Shown here in pieces: positions 42,448 through 52,175 of a stretch of 64,000 nucleotides of DNA (the first letter of the stretch is position 1; the number at the start of each line of letters is the position of its first letter). The DNA is taken from positions 1 through 64,000 of the forward strand of contig JAOAPB010000102.1 of NCBI GenBank assembly GCA_025462645.1, given 5' to 3'. Made by a program: the position numbers and the translations under genes. The notes beneath the pieces were generated by a model. It was not told where the DNA came from, ran no database searches, and saw only the letters and a list, made by a program, of their open reading frames with translations. Source of the DNA: Edaphobacter sp. (GTDB taxonomy: Bacteria; Acidobacteriota; Terriglobia; Terriglobales; Acidobacteriaceae).

Positions 42448-42709
42448 AATCTGGAACGCCAGTCACAACATTTCCGCTCAAGTGAGCACACAATAGCTGC
42501 GATGGATTGAATTCCCCATAAAGCAATTGTCCTGCCAAAGCCTCACTTGGGTTAGTACAAATTGCTGTATCCACAATGCTCGCTCCAAATCTTCTGCAGG
42601 CCAAACTCTGTCTGCGGAGCACTGTCGATACGGCACTAGAGATTTATCAACATTTGAGATGTCCCACAGGCGGATTTGGGTGGAAGCTTCTTGTCCGCGA
42701 GCGAGGGTC

Positions 42710-44032
42710 TCACATTGCGCTTTTGGTCGCACGGCGATCTTTCACGAGCGCGATCAAGCCCGCGTTTAAAATCGTGAGCCCAGCCAGAAGATACAAGCCT
42801 GCGTGTTGTGGGCCAAAATGCTCATCGGCCCAGACCTTCAGGTTGGGGGCAAGAAATCCCCCAAGATTGCCCATTCCTATCAGGGCGATCCCGCCGGCCG
42901 CTGCGCGATCGGCCAGGTATCTCGTTGGAAACATCCAGAAAAGCGGTTGCACGGCAATAAAACCAGCTGCCGCCAGCGAAAGCATTGCAAGTCCTATGCG
43001 CGGCCCGGCGGTGGGAAATGCCAAACTTGCGCAGCCCGAAATCATCAGGGTCAGCGATGCGAGTTGACGATGCTTATGCAATTTATCGGCAACGCGCGGC
43101 AGGAAACAGACAGCAACCAGCGTGCAGATCCATGGAATGGCCGACACTAGGCCAACCTCAATCCCAACGGGTCTATGCATTAGGGCCGATATCTCGGCAG
43201 GAAGGTAGAAAACCACTCCATAGGTACTGATCTGAATGAGGGTATAGATCAGCAGGAAGTGCATGACTCGAAGATCGCGAAACATGGGAAGAAGTTTCGC
43301 GGGCCCGGTGGAGCGTCGATCCTCCTCCTCAAGCGCCAATGCATTCGCCAGCGCTCGTTTTTCCTCGGCCGGCAGCCATGAAGCATTCGCCGGCCCATTA
43401 TCCAGATACCAAAATGCGAACAGCCCGAGAACAACTGCCATGAAGCCTTCCACGAGAAACATCCACTGCCAACTTTGAAGCCCGAACAACGGGCGTATCT
43501 CAAGCAGCAGACCGGAGAGCGGGCCACCCAGGATGAGCGCAAGCGGAACACCCAGGTAAAACAGTCCAAGAACCCGACCGCGAATGCTGTTGGGAAACCA
43601 ATAGGTCAGGTAGAGAATCGCACCAGGAAAAAAACCCGCTTCCAACACGCCGAGCAGCAGCCGTAACAGATAAAACGAAGTGGCGCCGCTCACGAACATG
43701 TTGGCCATCGACACCACTCCCCATCCCACCATAAGTAAAGCCAGCCACTTTTTCGCGCCCACCTTATGAAGGATTAGGTTGCTGGGGAATCCGCATAACG
43801 AATAGCTGATGAAAAACAGACCCGCGCCCAAGGCGTAGATACTTTCGGAAATGCCTACTGATCTCTCCAGCGCCTGTTTTGCAAAACCGATATTCGAGCG
43901 GTCGAGAAAGGAAACGACGTACATGAGCATCAGGAACGGCGTTAACCGTCTCGCAGCTCGTGAGATCGCACGAGCTAAGGTCGGATCCGATGTACTGAGG
44001 ACTGCGGGCGGTAAATTCAATGCCGGCCTCAT
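42710..44032 (-). CDS. MFS transporter, anion:cation symporter (ACS) type, 440 aa
   Basis: Twelve hydrophobic segments with ACS-family motifs (YVVSFLDRSNIGFAKQAL at helix 1, VGWGVVSMANMF, ILYLTYWFPNSIRGRVLG). ACS transporters usually import organic acids or sugar acids with protons. The start at 44032 lacks a normally spaced ribosome site, so a slightly later start is possible. No catabolic genes lie next to it. Confidence 0.85.
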   Translation of the reverse strand: MRPALNLPPAVLSTSDPTLARAISRAARRLTPFLMLMYVVSFLDRSNIGFAKQALERSVGISESIYALGAGLFFISYSLCGFPSNLILHKVGAKKWLALLMVGWGVVSMANMFVSGATSFYLLRLLLGVLEAGFFPGAILYLTYWFPNSIRGRVLGLFYLGVPLALILGGPLSGLLLEIRPLFGLQSWQWMFLVEGFMAVVLGLFAFWYLDNGPANASWLPAEEKRALANALALEEEDRRSTGPAKLLPMFRDLRVMHFLLIYTLIQISTYGVVFYLPAEISALMHRPVGIEVGLVSAIPWICTLVAVCFLPRVADKLHKHRQLASLTLMISGCASLAFPTAGPRIGLAMLSLAAAGFIAVQPLFWMFPTRYLADRAAAGGIALIGMGNLGGFLAPNLKVWADEHFGPQHAGLYLLAGLTILNAGLIALVKDRRATKSAM

Positions 44033-44290
44033 CCCTTCTTGTAACTGATTATTTAGAAATCATAGCGGAGCAATCTGCGATTCCGCTCCTGCTAGTTCCT
44101 CCTGATCAGGCTCTAACCAAATTACCCTCGAATGGTGGTAACAGGCCAAGACACTCATCCAGAATCGGCTTGCGGGTTCTGCGAGGGATCAGTAATGAAA
44201 AACGCGCATGTCGCCAGAAAGGATTCTTGGTTGATGCAATGGGGCAAACCCAGCAACTCTGATATCGAGACGATCTGAGTCTACTCGATC

Positions 44291-44673
44291 TCACAGGCAG
44301 CCTCTATCTTGACAACAAATGGTGGATGAGACTTTCTCTGTCTCATCCACCTGAAAGCCGTGACTATTCGTCGCCGGCTCCGTCTGAGGGATCATCGGCT
44401 CAGCCTTCACACTAGCAGCGGGTTTCTTCGCGGGTAGCTTTGCAACCTTCCCATTATCCCCACCCAGACTTTTTTCAGCGCGTCCATCAGGCTCACCCCG
44501 TTACCGCGAACAGGTTTGACCCCCTCATCGTGTGGTATCGGCATGTGTTTTACTTTCGCGTCCACCAACTCGCGCACAGCCAATTCATATCCATCCTCAA
44601 ACTTCGACAGGTCCGGCTTCGCCGCTCTCTTCGTGATGAGCGATTCGGCAAGCTCCAGGCTCTCTCCGATCAT
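44291..44673 (-). pseudogene. Ku-family DNA end-binding protein remnant, frameshifted C-terminus
   Basis: Translation of 44673 to about 44465 gives LELAESLITKRAAKPDLSKF..GYELAVRELVDAK and NGVSLMDALKK, the end of bacterial Ku proteins. One base then seems missing in an A-run (near 44471): in the next frame the expected tail continues as SLGGDNGKVAKLPAKKPAA to a stop at 44291. All of the DNA-binding N-terminal part is absent. The fragment begins where an IS6-like transposase fragment starts, so an insertion or deletion probably destroyed it. The interval 44033-44290 holds no other feature. Confidence 0.75.
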
Positions 44674-44853
44674 CGCGGGATCAAGTCCAGAACAGGACCC
44701 GTGCTCGGATTCAAGCGCTTCGACTATGCCGCCATCACCATTGCCGGAGGCGAGCTACTACGTCGTATTCACAAAGGCCAATTTGCCCTCTGCCCCTTAC
44801 GCCTCAAAGACCAAGCTGTGCCCGCTATCTGGAATGCTGTCCTGTCTGCATAG
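44662..44853 (+). pseudogene. IS6-type transposase C-terminal fragment
   Basis: Only the last ~63 codons remain: DHRGIKSRTGPVLGFKRFD, followed by AAITIAGGELLRRIHKGQFAL and WNAVLSA, the characteristic end of IS6/IS240 DDE transposases. The catalytic domain is missing. The junction with the Ku fragment is at about 44662-44673, where the two overlap by a few bases. Confidence 0.8.
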
Positions 44854-44909
44854 ATCAATCCTTCTCTAGAACATTACTCTGCCCATCGAAATTATTTGCA
44901 CCAGAGCTG

Positions 44910-46817
44910 TTATTTTGTGACGAGCACGATGACCTGGATGGCGTAGGGCGGGATGCTGTGGGTAAATTGTGCTCCCGTCTTGATGGATGATTTCACCGGA
45001 ACGATGCGCTTGGGGTCGGTGATGGTGTTGGTTTCGGCGGTGGTGTATCCGGCGAGGGTGTATACGGTGGCCGTGGATGAGAGTGTGGCTCCGGTGATGG
45101 CTGCTTCAACAGGCTGTGGCTTCGAAGAGGCGTTGACTAGCTTGAGGTAGGTGGTGCCCTTCACTGTGTCGGTGGTGACGGAGTAGAAGAGGCGGTCGCC
45201 GGCGTTAGTGATGGAGGAGGAGGGGACGCTGGTGCCGAGGTGTTCGCCGAAGAGGCTCTGCGCGTAGTAGCTGGGTGAGCCGTAGGAGTGGGCGGCGTTG
45301 TAGCCAATAAGGTTGGACTCCCACTGCATTCCGCCTGTGTTGACGTTGACGAAGAGCGGAGCATAGGAGGCCATGATGATGAGGTCGCTGTTGCGCTCCA
45401 TGGCGGTCATCCATGCGGCGTCGCCGAGTGCGGCGCCGAGGTTGGTAGTTGGAGCGCCTTCGCGCGTAGCCCACTCGCCGACGAAGATCTTGGGGCCGTT
45501 GCGATCGGCGTCATCGTAATGATGGACGAAGCGGAAGAAATCGTCGGCGCGCTTATAGTAGTGGTCGTCGAGGACGTCGGGCTTCATGCGCTTGAGCGGC
45601 GCGGTGGAGATGATCTCAAGCTTGGGGTATTTGGCTTTGATGGCTTTGTAGAACTGGGCGTAGCGGCTCTCGTAGCTGCCGGATTTGTCGAACCAGTCCT
45701 CGTTGCCGACCTCGACGTACTGGAGCGGAAAGGGAGCGGGGTGGCCGAGTTTGGCGCGGACTGCTCCCCACTTGGTCCCGGTATCGCCGGTGACGAACTC
45801 GATCTCGTCGAGGGCGTCTTCGACGTAGGGCGTGAGCGCGGGGCCGGGGTGTATGTGGTCGCCTTTAAGGGCGTAGCCTGCGAAGACGGCGAGGACGGGT
45901 TCGATCTTGAGGTCTTCGGTCCACTCGAGAAATTCAAGCAGGCCCATGCCGTCGCTGGATTGGTAGTTCCAGGGGCTGCGGTGGGTGGGGCGGTCGACGA
46001 GAGGGCCGATGGTGGTCTTCCAGTCGAAGCGCTCGTCAATGAAGTCGCCTTCAAGATAGTTGCCGCCGGGGAGGCGGAGGAACTTTGGGCGCATGCCGGC
46101 CATCAGCTCCATGATGTCGGAGCGGTTGCCGTTCTCGCGGTTCTTGTAGGTCGGCGGAAAGAGCGAGATGAGGTCGAGCCAGAGCTTGCCGGAGTGGCCG
46201 GCGGAGATGAGGAGGTGATTGGTGGAGGAGGGCGAGATCTTGCCGGTCTTGAGGCTAAAGTCGTAGCGCTTCCATGTTGAGGAGGCGTTGCCGATGGAGG
46301 CGGTGGCGAGCGCGGCGCGGGTGTTGTCGCTGACGAGCGAGACGGTGAGCGGGACGGAGTTGTCGGCGTCGGCCTTGGCGTAGAGCGAGCCTTTGTAGGT
46401 GGTGTCGGGCTGGAGCGCCATGCCCCAGTAGCCTTCGTTGCGCACGCCGGCGAGGTTGCTGGCGTCGGCGCTGGTGATGTCGAAGAGCATGCTGCCGGGG
46501 AGTGCAGCGCTGGGGCCTTCAGTGGCGTCGAAGACGATGGTGGAGCGTGCGTCGCCCTTGTTGTCGAGGTTCCAGTGGGAGAGGCCTCCGAAGCCGTGGT
46601 CCTGGAAGGTGCGGTTGCGGACCATCTCGGCGTAGAGGCCGCCGTCGTAGGAGTAGTTGATCTCCTCCGTCATGAGGCCGTAGAGCATGGGACTGACGGG
46701 ATGCAGCGGCTTGTCAAGCTGGATGGAGAGTTGCGCAGTCTGCGCGACGGCGGCAGGTGCGGCGAGGGCAAGGGATGCTGCGAGGAGTTGTAGCGCGCGT
46801 GAGGGCTTAAGGATCAT
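44910..46817 (-). CDS. GH51-type alpha-L-arabinofuranosidase, 635 aa
   Basis: Signal peptide (ALQLLAASLALAAPAAVAQ); start at 46817 with an AAGGAA site. An N-terminal carbohydrate-binding-like beta domain (LYAKADADNSVPLTVSLVSDN) precedes the barrel; acid/base Glu lies in YVEVGNEDWFD and the nucleophile Glu in KIFVGEWATREG, with LRLPGGNYLEG as a third hallmark. It removes arabinose from arabinoxylan or arabinan. It is the last gene of the leftward pentosan operon, 40 bases after the GH3 gene. Confidence 0.88.
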   Translation of the reverse strand: MILKPSRALQLLAASLALAAPAAVAQTAQLSIQLDKPLHPVSPMLYGLMTEEINYSYDGGLYAEMVRNRTFQDHGFGGLSHWNLDNKGDARSTIVFDATEGPSAALPGSMLFDITSADASNLAGVRNEGYWGMALQPDTTYKGSLYAKADADNSVPLTVSLVSDNTRAALATASIGNASSTWKRYDFSLKTGKISPSSTNHLLISAGHSGKLWLDLISLFPPTYKNRENGNRSDIMELMAGMRPKFLRLPGGNYLEGDFIDERFDWKTTIGPLVDRPTHRSPWNYQSSDGMGLLEFLEWTEDLKIEPVLAVFAGYALKGDHIHPGPALTPYVEDALDEIEFVTGDTGTKWGAVRAKLGHPAPFPLQYVEVGNEDWFDKSGSYESRYAQFYKAIKAKYPKLEIISTAPLKRMKPDVLDDHYYKRADDFFRFVHHYDDADRNGPKIFVGEWATREGAPTTNLGAALGDAAWMTAMERNSDLIIMASYAPLFVNVNTGGMQWESNLIGYNAAHSYGSPSYYAQSLFGEHLGTSVPSSSITNAGDRLFYSVTTDTVKGTTYLKLVNASSKPQPVEAAITGATLSSTATVYTLAGYTTAETNTITDPKRIVPVKSSIKTGAQFTHSIPPYAIQVIVLVTK

Positions 46818-46857
46818 CGACAGTTCCTTTGATATTTTTTGATCTGCAATAAATCGC

Positions 46858-49041
46858 TCACTTCGAAGCGGTGGTTGTCTTTCTGGCGGCGGAGGCGATG
46901 GTTTTGACGGCGGTTTCGCCGCGGAGGCGGATGTCTTCGGAGGAGGAGCCGATGAGGACGTCGAAGGCGCCGGGCTCCACGCGGAAGTCGTGGATCTTTG
47001 CGTCGTAGAAGGCGAGTTGTTTGACGGGGACTTCGAGGGTGATGGTCTTCGATTCGCCGGGGTTGAGCGAGACACGCTGGAAGGCGCGGAGACTCTTGAT
47101 GGGCTGGTAGGTGGAGCTGGTGCGCTGGTGGGTGTAGAGCTGCGCGACCTCGGCACCGGCGCGGTCGCCGGAGTTCTTGAGGTCGAAGGTGACGTGAAGA
47201 TTTGCTCCGGTCTGCGTGGCCTTCAGGTTGCTGTAGGCGAAGGTGGTGTAGCTGAGGCCGTGGCCGAAGGGGTAGAGCGGCAGGCCTTTGAAGTACATGT
47301 AGGTGTAGCCCTTCGAGACGTCGTACTCGTTCTGCGGAGGCACGCCGTCGAGGCTCTGGTAGACGGTGTAGGGCAGGTGGCCGCTGGGATTGTTGAGGCC
47401 GAAGAGGGTGCGGGCGATGGTGTCTCCGCCGCCTTCGCCGGGATACCAGGCAGAGAGGATGGCGGGGAGGTGGTCGCTAGCCCAGATGACGGCGAGCGGG
47501 CCGGCGTTCTCGAGCACGAGAACGGTCTTGGGGTTGGCGGCGTAGACGCCTTCGAGGAGTTGCTGCTGCGCGCCGGGAAGGTCGAGGTTGCGGCGATCGC
47601 GACCTTCGGCTTCGGTGCGGAGGTTGGTACCGAGGCAAAGGACGACGACGTCGCTCCTGCGGGCGAGGTCGGCTGCGTTGTCGATGGTCTTCTGATCGAG
47701 GGGCTCGGTGTAGTCTGCGCCTTGTGCGTACTCGATCTTGACGCCTTTGCCGAGGAGGGACTCGAGGCCGCGGGTGACGCTTACTTTGCGGAAGGGCGTG
47801 CCGTAGTAGTTGCCGGTCTCGTAGTCGTCTCCCGCGGCAGGACCGATGACGGCGACGGACTTGATCTTCTCCTTGTCGAGCGGAAGGAAGTTATGGCGGT
47901 TGAGGAGGAGCGTCATGGACTCGGCGCCGAGTTGGTCGGAGAGTTTCAAATGCTCAGGCGAGCGGACTACGTCCATGCCGATCTTTGAGTAAGGGCTGTT
48001 CTCGTACGGGTCGAAGGCGCCGAGGCGGAAGCCCACGCGGAGGACGTTGCGGAGCGCGGTGTCGAGTTCTTTCTCGGTGAGAAAGCCGCGCTTTACAGCG
48101 AGCGGAAGATTGCGTTCGAACTCGGGGTCGTCGGAGTCGTTGCCTGCCTTGATGGCCATGGCGGCAGCGTAGACGGGATCTTCGCTGAAGCGCTGACCTA
48201 CTTCGTTGCGGCGCGTCGTGGTGAGCAGCTCGACGGCACCGAGGTCGTCGGTGACGAAGCCGTCAAAGTGCCATTTGCCGCGGAGGATGTCGGTGAGCAG
48301 GTAGTGATTGACGGCATCGGGCGTGCCGTTGATGGCGTTGTAGCTGGACATGACGGACTGCGCGTGCGCTTCCATGATGGCGTCGCGCCAGTGCGGCAGC
48401 CAGTACTCGAAGAGGTTGCGCTCGTCGACGGAAGCGGAGAGATGCTGGCGGCCGGTCTCGACGTTATTGACGGCGAAGTGCTTTACCGTTGCGGCGAGCT
48501 TGAGGTGGTTGATGTCGTCGCCCTGCAGGCCGCGCACGTAGGCGACGGCCATGCGTCCGGTGAGGAAGGGGTCTTCGCTGAAGACCTCCTGGATGCGTCC
48601 CCAGCGTGGGTCCCGGCTGATGTTGATGACAGGGGAGCGGAAGACGAGGCCGTGGGTGGTGCGCGGGCCTTCGGCCTTGGCGTTGTAGAGGGCGCGGCTT
48701 TCGTCGCTCATGGCCACGGCTACGGTGTGAATCAGCTCGGGGTCCCAGGTGGCTCCCATGGCAGTGGCGATGGGAAAGAGCGTCGTCGGTTGCTTCGACC
48801 AGACGCCGTGGAGGGTCTGGTTCCAGCCGCCCCAGGCGGGAAGGCCAAGGCGCGGCAGGCCCTTGTTGGTGTGGTTGAGCTGCTGCGCTTTTTCTTCAAG
48901 CGTGAGGCGACCGATGAGGTCGGTGATGCGGTCTTCGATGGGACGGCTGGTGTCGCGGAAGCCGGGCCGTGCTTGCGCCGGGGACTGTGTTGAAGAGACG
49001 GTAAGGCAGGCGAGAAGACCCGCAGCGATCCAGTGACGCAT
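46858..49041 (-). CDS. GH3 beta-glycosidase (probable beta-xylosidase), 727 aa
   Basis: Signal peptide (WIAAGLLACLTVSSTQSPAQA), GH3 N-terminal domain with KHFAVNNVE and nucleophile Asp in FVTDDLGAV, GH3 C-terminal domain, and a fibronectin III-like end (AEVAQLYTHQRTSSTYQPIKSLRAFQRV). The pattern ..WGRIQEVFSEDPFLTG is typical of the xylosidase/glucosidase branch. Context with GH39 and GH51 favours xylo-oligosaccharides. It lies 22 bases after the dehydrogenase gene. Confidence 0.88.
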   Translation of the reverse strand: MRHWIAAGLLACLTVSSTQSPAQARPGFRDTSRPIEDRITDLIGRLTLEEKAQQLNHTNKGLPRLGLPAWGGWNQTLHGVWSKQPTTLFPIATAMGATWDPELIHTVAVAMSDESRALYNAKAEGPRTTHGLVFRSPVINISRDPRWGRIQEVFSEDPFLTGRMAVAYVRGLQGDDINHLKLAATVKHFAVNNVETGRQHLSASVDERNLFEYWLPHWRDAIMEAHAQSVMSSYNAINGTPDAVNHYLLTDILRGKWHFDGFVTDDLGAVELLTTTRRNEVGQRFSEDPVYAAAMAIKAGNDSDDPEFERNLPLAVKRGFLTEKELDTALRNVLRVGFRLGAFDPYENSPYSKIGMDVVRSPEHLKLSDQLGAESMTLLLNRHNFLPLDKEKIKSVAVIGPAAGDDYETGNYYGTPFRKVSVTRGLESLLGKGVKIEYAQGADYTEPLDQKTIDNAADLARRSDVVVLCLGTNLRTEAEGRDRRNLDLPGAQQQLLEGVYAANPKTVLVLENAGPLAVIWASDHLPAILSAWYPGEGGGDTIARTLFGLNNPSGHLPYTVYQSLDGVPPQNEYDVSKGYTYMYFKGLPLYPFGHGLSYTTFAYSNLKATQTGANLHVTFDLKNSGDRAGAEVAQLYTHQRTSSTYQPIKSLRAFQRVSLNPGESKTITLEVPVKQLAFYDAKIHDFRVEPGAFDVLIGSSSEDIRLRGETAVKTIASAARKTTTASK

Positions 49042-49063
49042 ATATCGACCTCCGTGATGCCGG

Positions 49064-49942
49064 TTATTGGGTTTTGTTGCGAAGGACTTCTATGACGGCG
49101 GACATGTCTTTTTCGCCGAGGCCCTGCTGTTCGGCCTTGTCGAAGAGCTGCTCGGTGACGGCTGCTGTGGTGAGGGTGACGCCGTTCTCGGCGGCGGCGG
49201 TCTGCGCGTAGCGAAGGTCTTTGTTGAGGAGGCGCAGGAGGAAGTTGACCTCGTAGGTGCGAGCGGTCATGCGGTCGGCCATGGCGTTGAAGATGCCGCT
49301 GCCGGGAGCGCCGGACTTGAGCATGTCGAGCGCCTGCGCTCGATTGAGGTTGGTACGTTCGATCCAGGTGAGAGCTTCGGCGAAGGACGCGACCTGCACG
49401 GCGCAGAGAAAGTTGTTGATGAGTTTGAGCTGTCCGCCGCTGCCGACGGGGCCGAGGTGAACGACCGCCTTGCTCATGGCTTCGAGCACGGGACGCACAG
49501 CGTCGAGCATGGCTTCGTCCGCGCCGCAGAGGAAGGTGAGCTGACCTGCCTCGGCCTGGGGGCGGCTGCCGGTGACGGGAGCTTCGACGAGGCCGATGCC
49601 GCGCGATTTGGTTTGTTGATCGAGTTCGGCGATCCATTTTGAGGAGAGTGTGCCGCACTCGATGACGGTGCTCCCTTTGGCCATGGCGTCGAGTGCGCCG
49701 TTGGGGCCGAGCCATGCGGCGCGGGATGCTGTGTCGTCGGCGAGGATGGAGATGACGACGTCAGCGCCTTTGGCCGCTTCTGCAGGAGTGCCAGCAATGG
49801 TTGCGCCCTGTGCGGCGAGCGGCTCGGCTTTTTCGCGAGTGCGGTTGTAAACGGAGAGAGGAAAGCTTGCTTTGAGGAGGGTGGCGGCCATGCCGCGGCC
49901 CATGGTTCCGATACCGAGAAGAGCTACCCGTTGTTTTAACAT
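49064..49942 (-). CDS. 3-hydroxyisobutyrate-dehydrogenase-family oxidoreductase, 292 aa
   Basis: Rossmann motif LLGIGTMGRGMAATLL at the N-terminus, substrate motif VEAPVTGSRPQAEAGQL, and the catalytic Lys region GSGGQLKLINN. The start at 49942 has AAGGAG upstream. The family reduces or oxidises beta-hydroxyacids; here it probably handles a C3-C5 intermediate of sugar-acid breakdown. Exact substrate unknown. Confidence 0.85.
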   Translation of the reverse strand: MLKQRVALLGIGTMGRGMAATLLKASFPLSVYNRTREKAEPLAAQGATIAGTPAEAAKGADVVISILADDTASRAAWLGPNGALDAMAKGSTVIECGTLSSKWIAELDQQTKSRGIGLVEAPVTGSRPQAEAGQLTFLCGADEAMLDAVRPVLEAMSKAVVHLGPVGSGGQLKLINNFLCAVQVASFAEALTWIERTNLNRAQALDMLKSGAPGSGIFNAMADRMTARTYEVNFLLRLLNKDLRYAQTAAAENGVTLTTAAVTEQLFDKAEQQGLGEKDMSAVIEVLRNKTQ

Positions 49943-49955
49943 TTTCTCAAGCTCC

Positions 49956-50990
49956 TTATGCCATCGGCTGAATGCGAACGGCTGAGGAAATGGTCTCATC
50001 GACGGCGATGGTGTTGATCAAGGGACGGCCAAAGCCTTCGAAGCTGACCTCGGTGACGTCGCCTGCGGTAAGGCGAACGTTGTCGCCGAAGGAGAGCGCG
50101 TCTGCTCCGAGGAAGTGGACGTGGAGCATGCCGGGCTGGCGGTGACCGGCGAACTTGAAGTGATGGTGCTCGAGGTTGGCCAGGGAGTGACACATGTTGT
50201 CCTCGCCGGTGCGGATGTGTTTTTCCCAGATGGGAGCGTTGTTGCGGAGGATGCGGACGGTGCCGGGGACATCGGCGAAGCTGGGGTCGATGACGAGCTC
50301 GGGGCCGAGCGAGCATACGCGGAGCTTGGAGCCGGCGAGGTTGAGGTAGTTGCGGCGTTCGAAGATGTGGTCGGAGAATTCGTTGCCGGAGCACATTCCG
50401 ATGCGGTGCGGCTGGCCTTCGCTGTCGATGAGGTAGATGGCGGCGACCTCGCCCTCTTCGCCGCCGTCCTCGGCGTGGCCGGGGATGTTGAGTGGTGCGA
50501 AGGGTGCGCAGATGACGGAGCCGTCACCTTTATAGAACCACTCGGGCGCGATGCCGATCTCGCCTGCAGAGGGGCGGCCTTTCTCGCGGCCCCACTCGAA
50601 CATGCGCATGCTGTCGGTCATTTCGGCTTCAGCAATTTTCTTCACGATCTCCTCTTCTTTCTTTTGAGTTTCTGCGTGCATCGCCTGTCGTTCGCGTGCG
50701 CTGCCGAGGTGGGTGAGGCCGGTGCCGGAGACGAGCGTGCTCTGCGGCGCGCCGGGAGTGTCGATGGGTGCGAGAAGCTGCCAGGGGGAGTTCTGTTGGT
50801 AGAAGTCGTCGTAGCGGATGCGATCGCCGGTGGCGAGGGAGGTGGCGAGTTTGGTGAAGGCAGTCTTCTCGTTGAGTGCGCGTTGCGCGAGTTGGAAGAC
50901 GGAGGTGACCTGGGTGAGGAGGACGAGGTGCGGCTCGTCGACGAGGGCGACGCCGCGTAAGTTTCCGTTTGCGAGTTGGACAAGGCGCAT
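49956..50990 (-). CDS. AraD1/GguC-like fumarylacetoacetate-hydrolase-fold protein, 344 aa
   Basis: The C-terminal FAH-type domain shows GMCSGNEFSDHIFERRNYL and GGEEGEVAAIYLID with acidic metal ligands. Known AraD1/GguC proteins are linked to non-phosphorylative L-arabinose or related deoxy-sugar pathways, acting on 2-keto-3-deoxy or diketo sugar acids. It follows the dehydratase gene after 12 bases, which agrees with consecutive steps. Confidence 0.8.
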   Translation of the reverse strand: MRLVQLANGNLRGVALVDEPHLVLLTQVTSVFQLAQRALNEKTAFTKLATSLATGDRIRYDDFYQQNSPWQLLAPIDTPGAPQSTLVSGTGLTHLGSARERQAMHAETQKKEEEIVKKIAEAEMTDSMRMFEWGREKGRPSAGEIGIAPEWFYKGDGSVICAPFAPLNIPGHAEDGGEEGEVAAIYLIDSEGQPHRIGMCSGNEFSDHIFERRNYLNLAGSKLRVCSLGPELVIDPSFADVPGTVRILRNNAPIWEKHIRTGEDNMCHSLANLEHHHFKFAGHRQPGMLHVHFLGADALSFGDNVRLTAGDVTEVSFEGFGRPLINTIAVDETISSAVRIQPMA

Positions 50991-51002
50991 CTTTGTGGCT
51001 CC

Positions 51003-52175
51003 TTATTCGACGATGCGGAATCGCTTGAGCGACTCCTCGTTGACGGTGAGGCCGAGGCCGGGGAGGTTGTCGTCGAGATTGATGGTGCCGTTGGTGGGTG
51101 TGGGTTCGCCGTCGAAGATGTACCAGAAGAGCTCGTTGCCGACCTCGACGTCGACCTTGGGAAAGAACTCGGCGATGGGCGAGTTCAAGCTGGCCATGAC
51201 GACGTGATAGTTGTGCATCTGCCCGGCGTGCGGCGTGACGGGGACCTGGAAGGATTCGGCGAGTGCGGAGATCTTGCGCGCTTGGCTGATGCCACCGACG
51301 CGGTTGGTGTCGAACTGGATGACGTCGAGAGCGTTGTTCTCGAGCAGCTCGCGGAAGCCGAAGATGGTGAACTCGTGCTCGCCGCCGGCGATGGGGATGC
51401 GGCCGTAGCTCTTGAGCTCCTTGTAGCCGCGGGTGTCGTCGGGGATGACGGCTTCTTCGAGCCAGCGGAGCTGGAAGGGCTCAAGCAGAGGGAGCATGCG
51501 CTTGGCGTAGTCGAGGGTCCAGCCCATGTAGGCGTCGGTCATGAGATCGATGTCGTAGCCGATGACCTCGCGAACGTTGCGGACGAGCTCGATGTTCTTC
51601 TGCATTCCAGCCGCGCCGTCGAGCGGGCCCCAGCCGAAGCGCAGCTTCATCATCTTGTAGCCCTCGTCCTTATACCTCTGCGCCTCGGCGCGAAGCTCAG
51701 GAATAGGCATGGCATAGAGACGGCTGGCGTAGACAGGGATGTACTCCTTGGTGCGGCCACCGAGCAAGCGGAATACGGGCTGCTTCGCATCTTTGCCCAT
51801 GAGGTCCCAGAGGGCGATGTCGACAGCGGAGATGGCGGTGAGCGCGACGCCCTTGCGGCCGAAGGCGAGCGTGCGGCGATACATCTGCTGCCAGAGGTAC
51901 TCGACGTCCCAGGGGTCGGCGCCGAGGAGCAGCGGCTTGAGGTAGATGTCGACGAGTTGCTTCGTCACCATGGGCGAGAGCGCAGCGTTGCCCACGCCAA
52001 CGAGGCCGTTGTCGGTGAAGATCTCGACGAGCAGCCAGTTGTGGAAGGCGAAGTTGCCCATGGAGGCCTCACGGAAGGAGACGAGGTCCATCGGGTTGGT
52101 GCAGAAGTGTGGAGGCAGGGGAACGGTCTTGCCTTCCCACTGGACGACGCGAGTACGGACTTCGGTAATTTTCAT
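51003..52175 (-). CDS. Enolase-superfamily sugar-acid dehydratase, RhmD-like, 390 aa
   Basis: A capping domain, then the barrel with KMMKLRFGWGP, acidic metal ligands in LMTDAYMGW, LRWLEEAV and IAGGEHEF, and catalytic His in VTPHAGQMHNYH. This corresponds to the rhamnonate-dehydratase-like branch of the mandelate racemase group, which makes 2-keto-3-deoxy acids. The substrate could be L-rhamnonate, L-lyxonate or L-arabinonate-like; sequence alone does not decide. The ATG overlaps the MFS stop by four bases. Confidence 0.8.
   Translation of the reverse strand: MKITEVRTRVVQWEGKTVPLPPHFCTNPMDLVSFREASMGNFAFHNWLLVEIFTDNGLVGVGNAALSPMVTKQLVDIYLKPLLLGADPWDVEYLWQQMYRRTLAFGRKGVALTAISAVDIALWDLMGKDAKQPVFRLLGGRTKEYIPVYASRLYAMPIPELRAEAQRYKDEGYKMMKLRFGWGPLDGAAGMQKNIELVRNVREVIGYDIDLMTDAYMGWTLDYAKRMLPLLEPFQLRWLEEAVIPDDTRGYKELKSYGRIPIAGGEHEFTIFGFRELLENNALDVIQFDTNRVGGISQARKISALAESFQVPVTPHAGQMHNYHVVMASLNSPIAEFFPKVDVEVGNELFWYIFDGEPTPTNGTINLDDNLPGLGLTVNEESLKRFRIVE

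Noticed and set aside
45288..46280. Long plus-strand frames opposite the glycosidase and catabolic genes (also 46990-47988, 50976-52220, 52217-53104, 56007-56945)
   Set aside because: They are antisense shadows produced by high-GC codon bias of genuine leftward genes; their Val/Gly/Glu-rich translations have no family signature.
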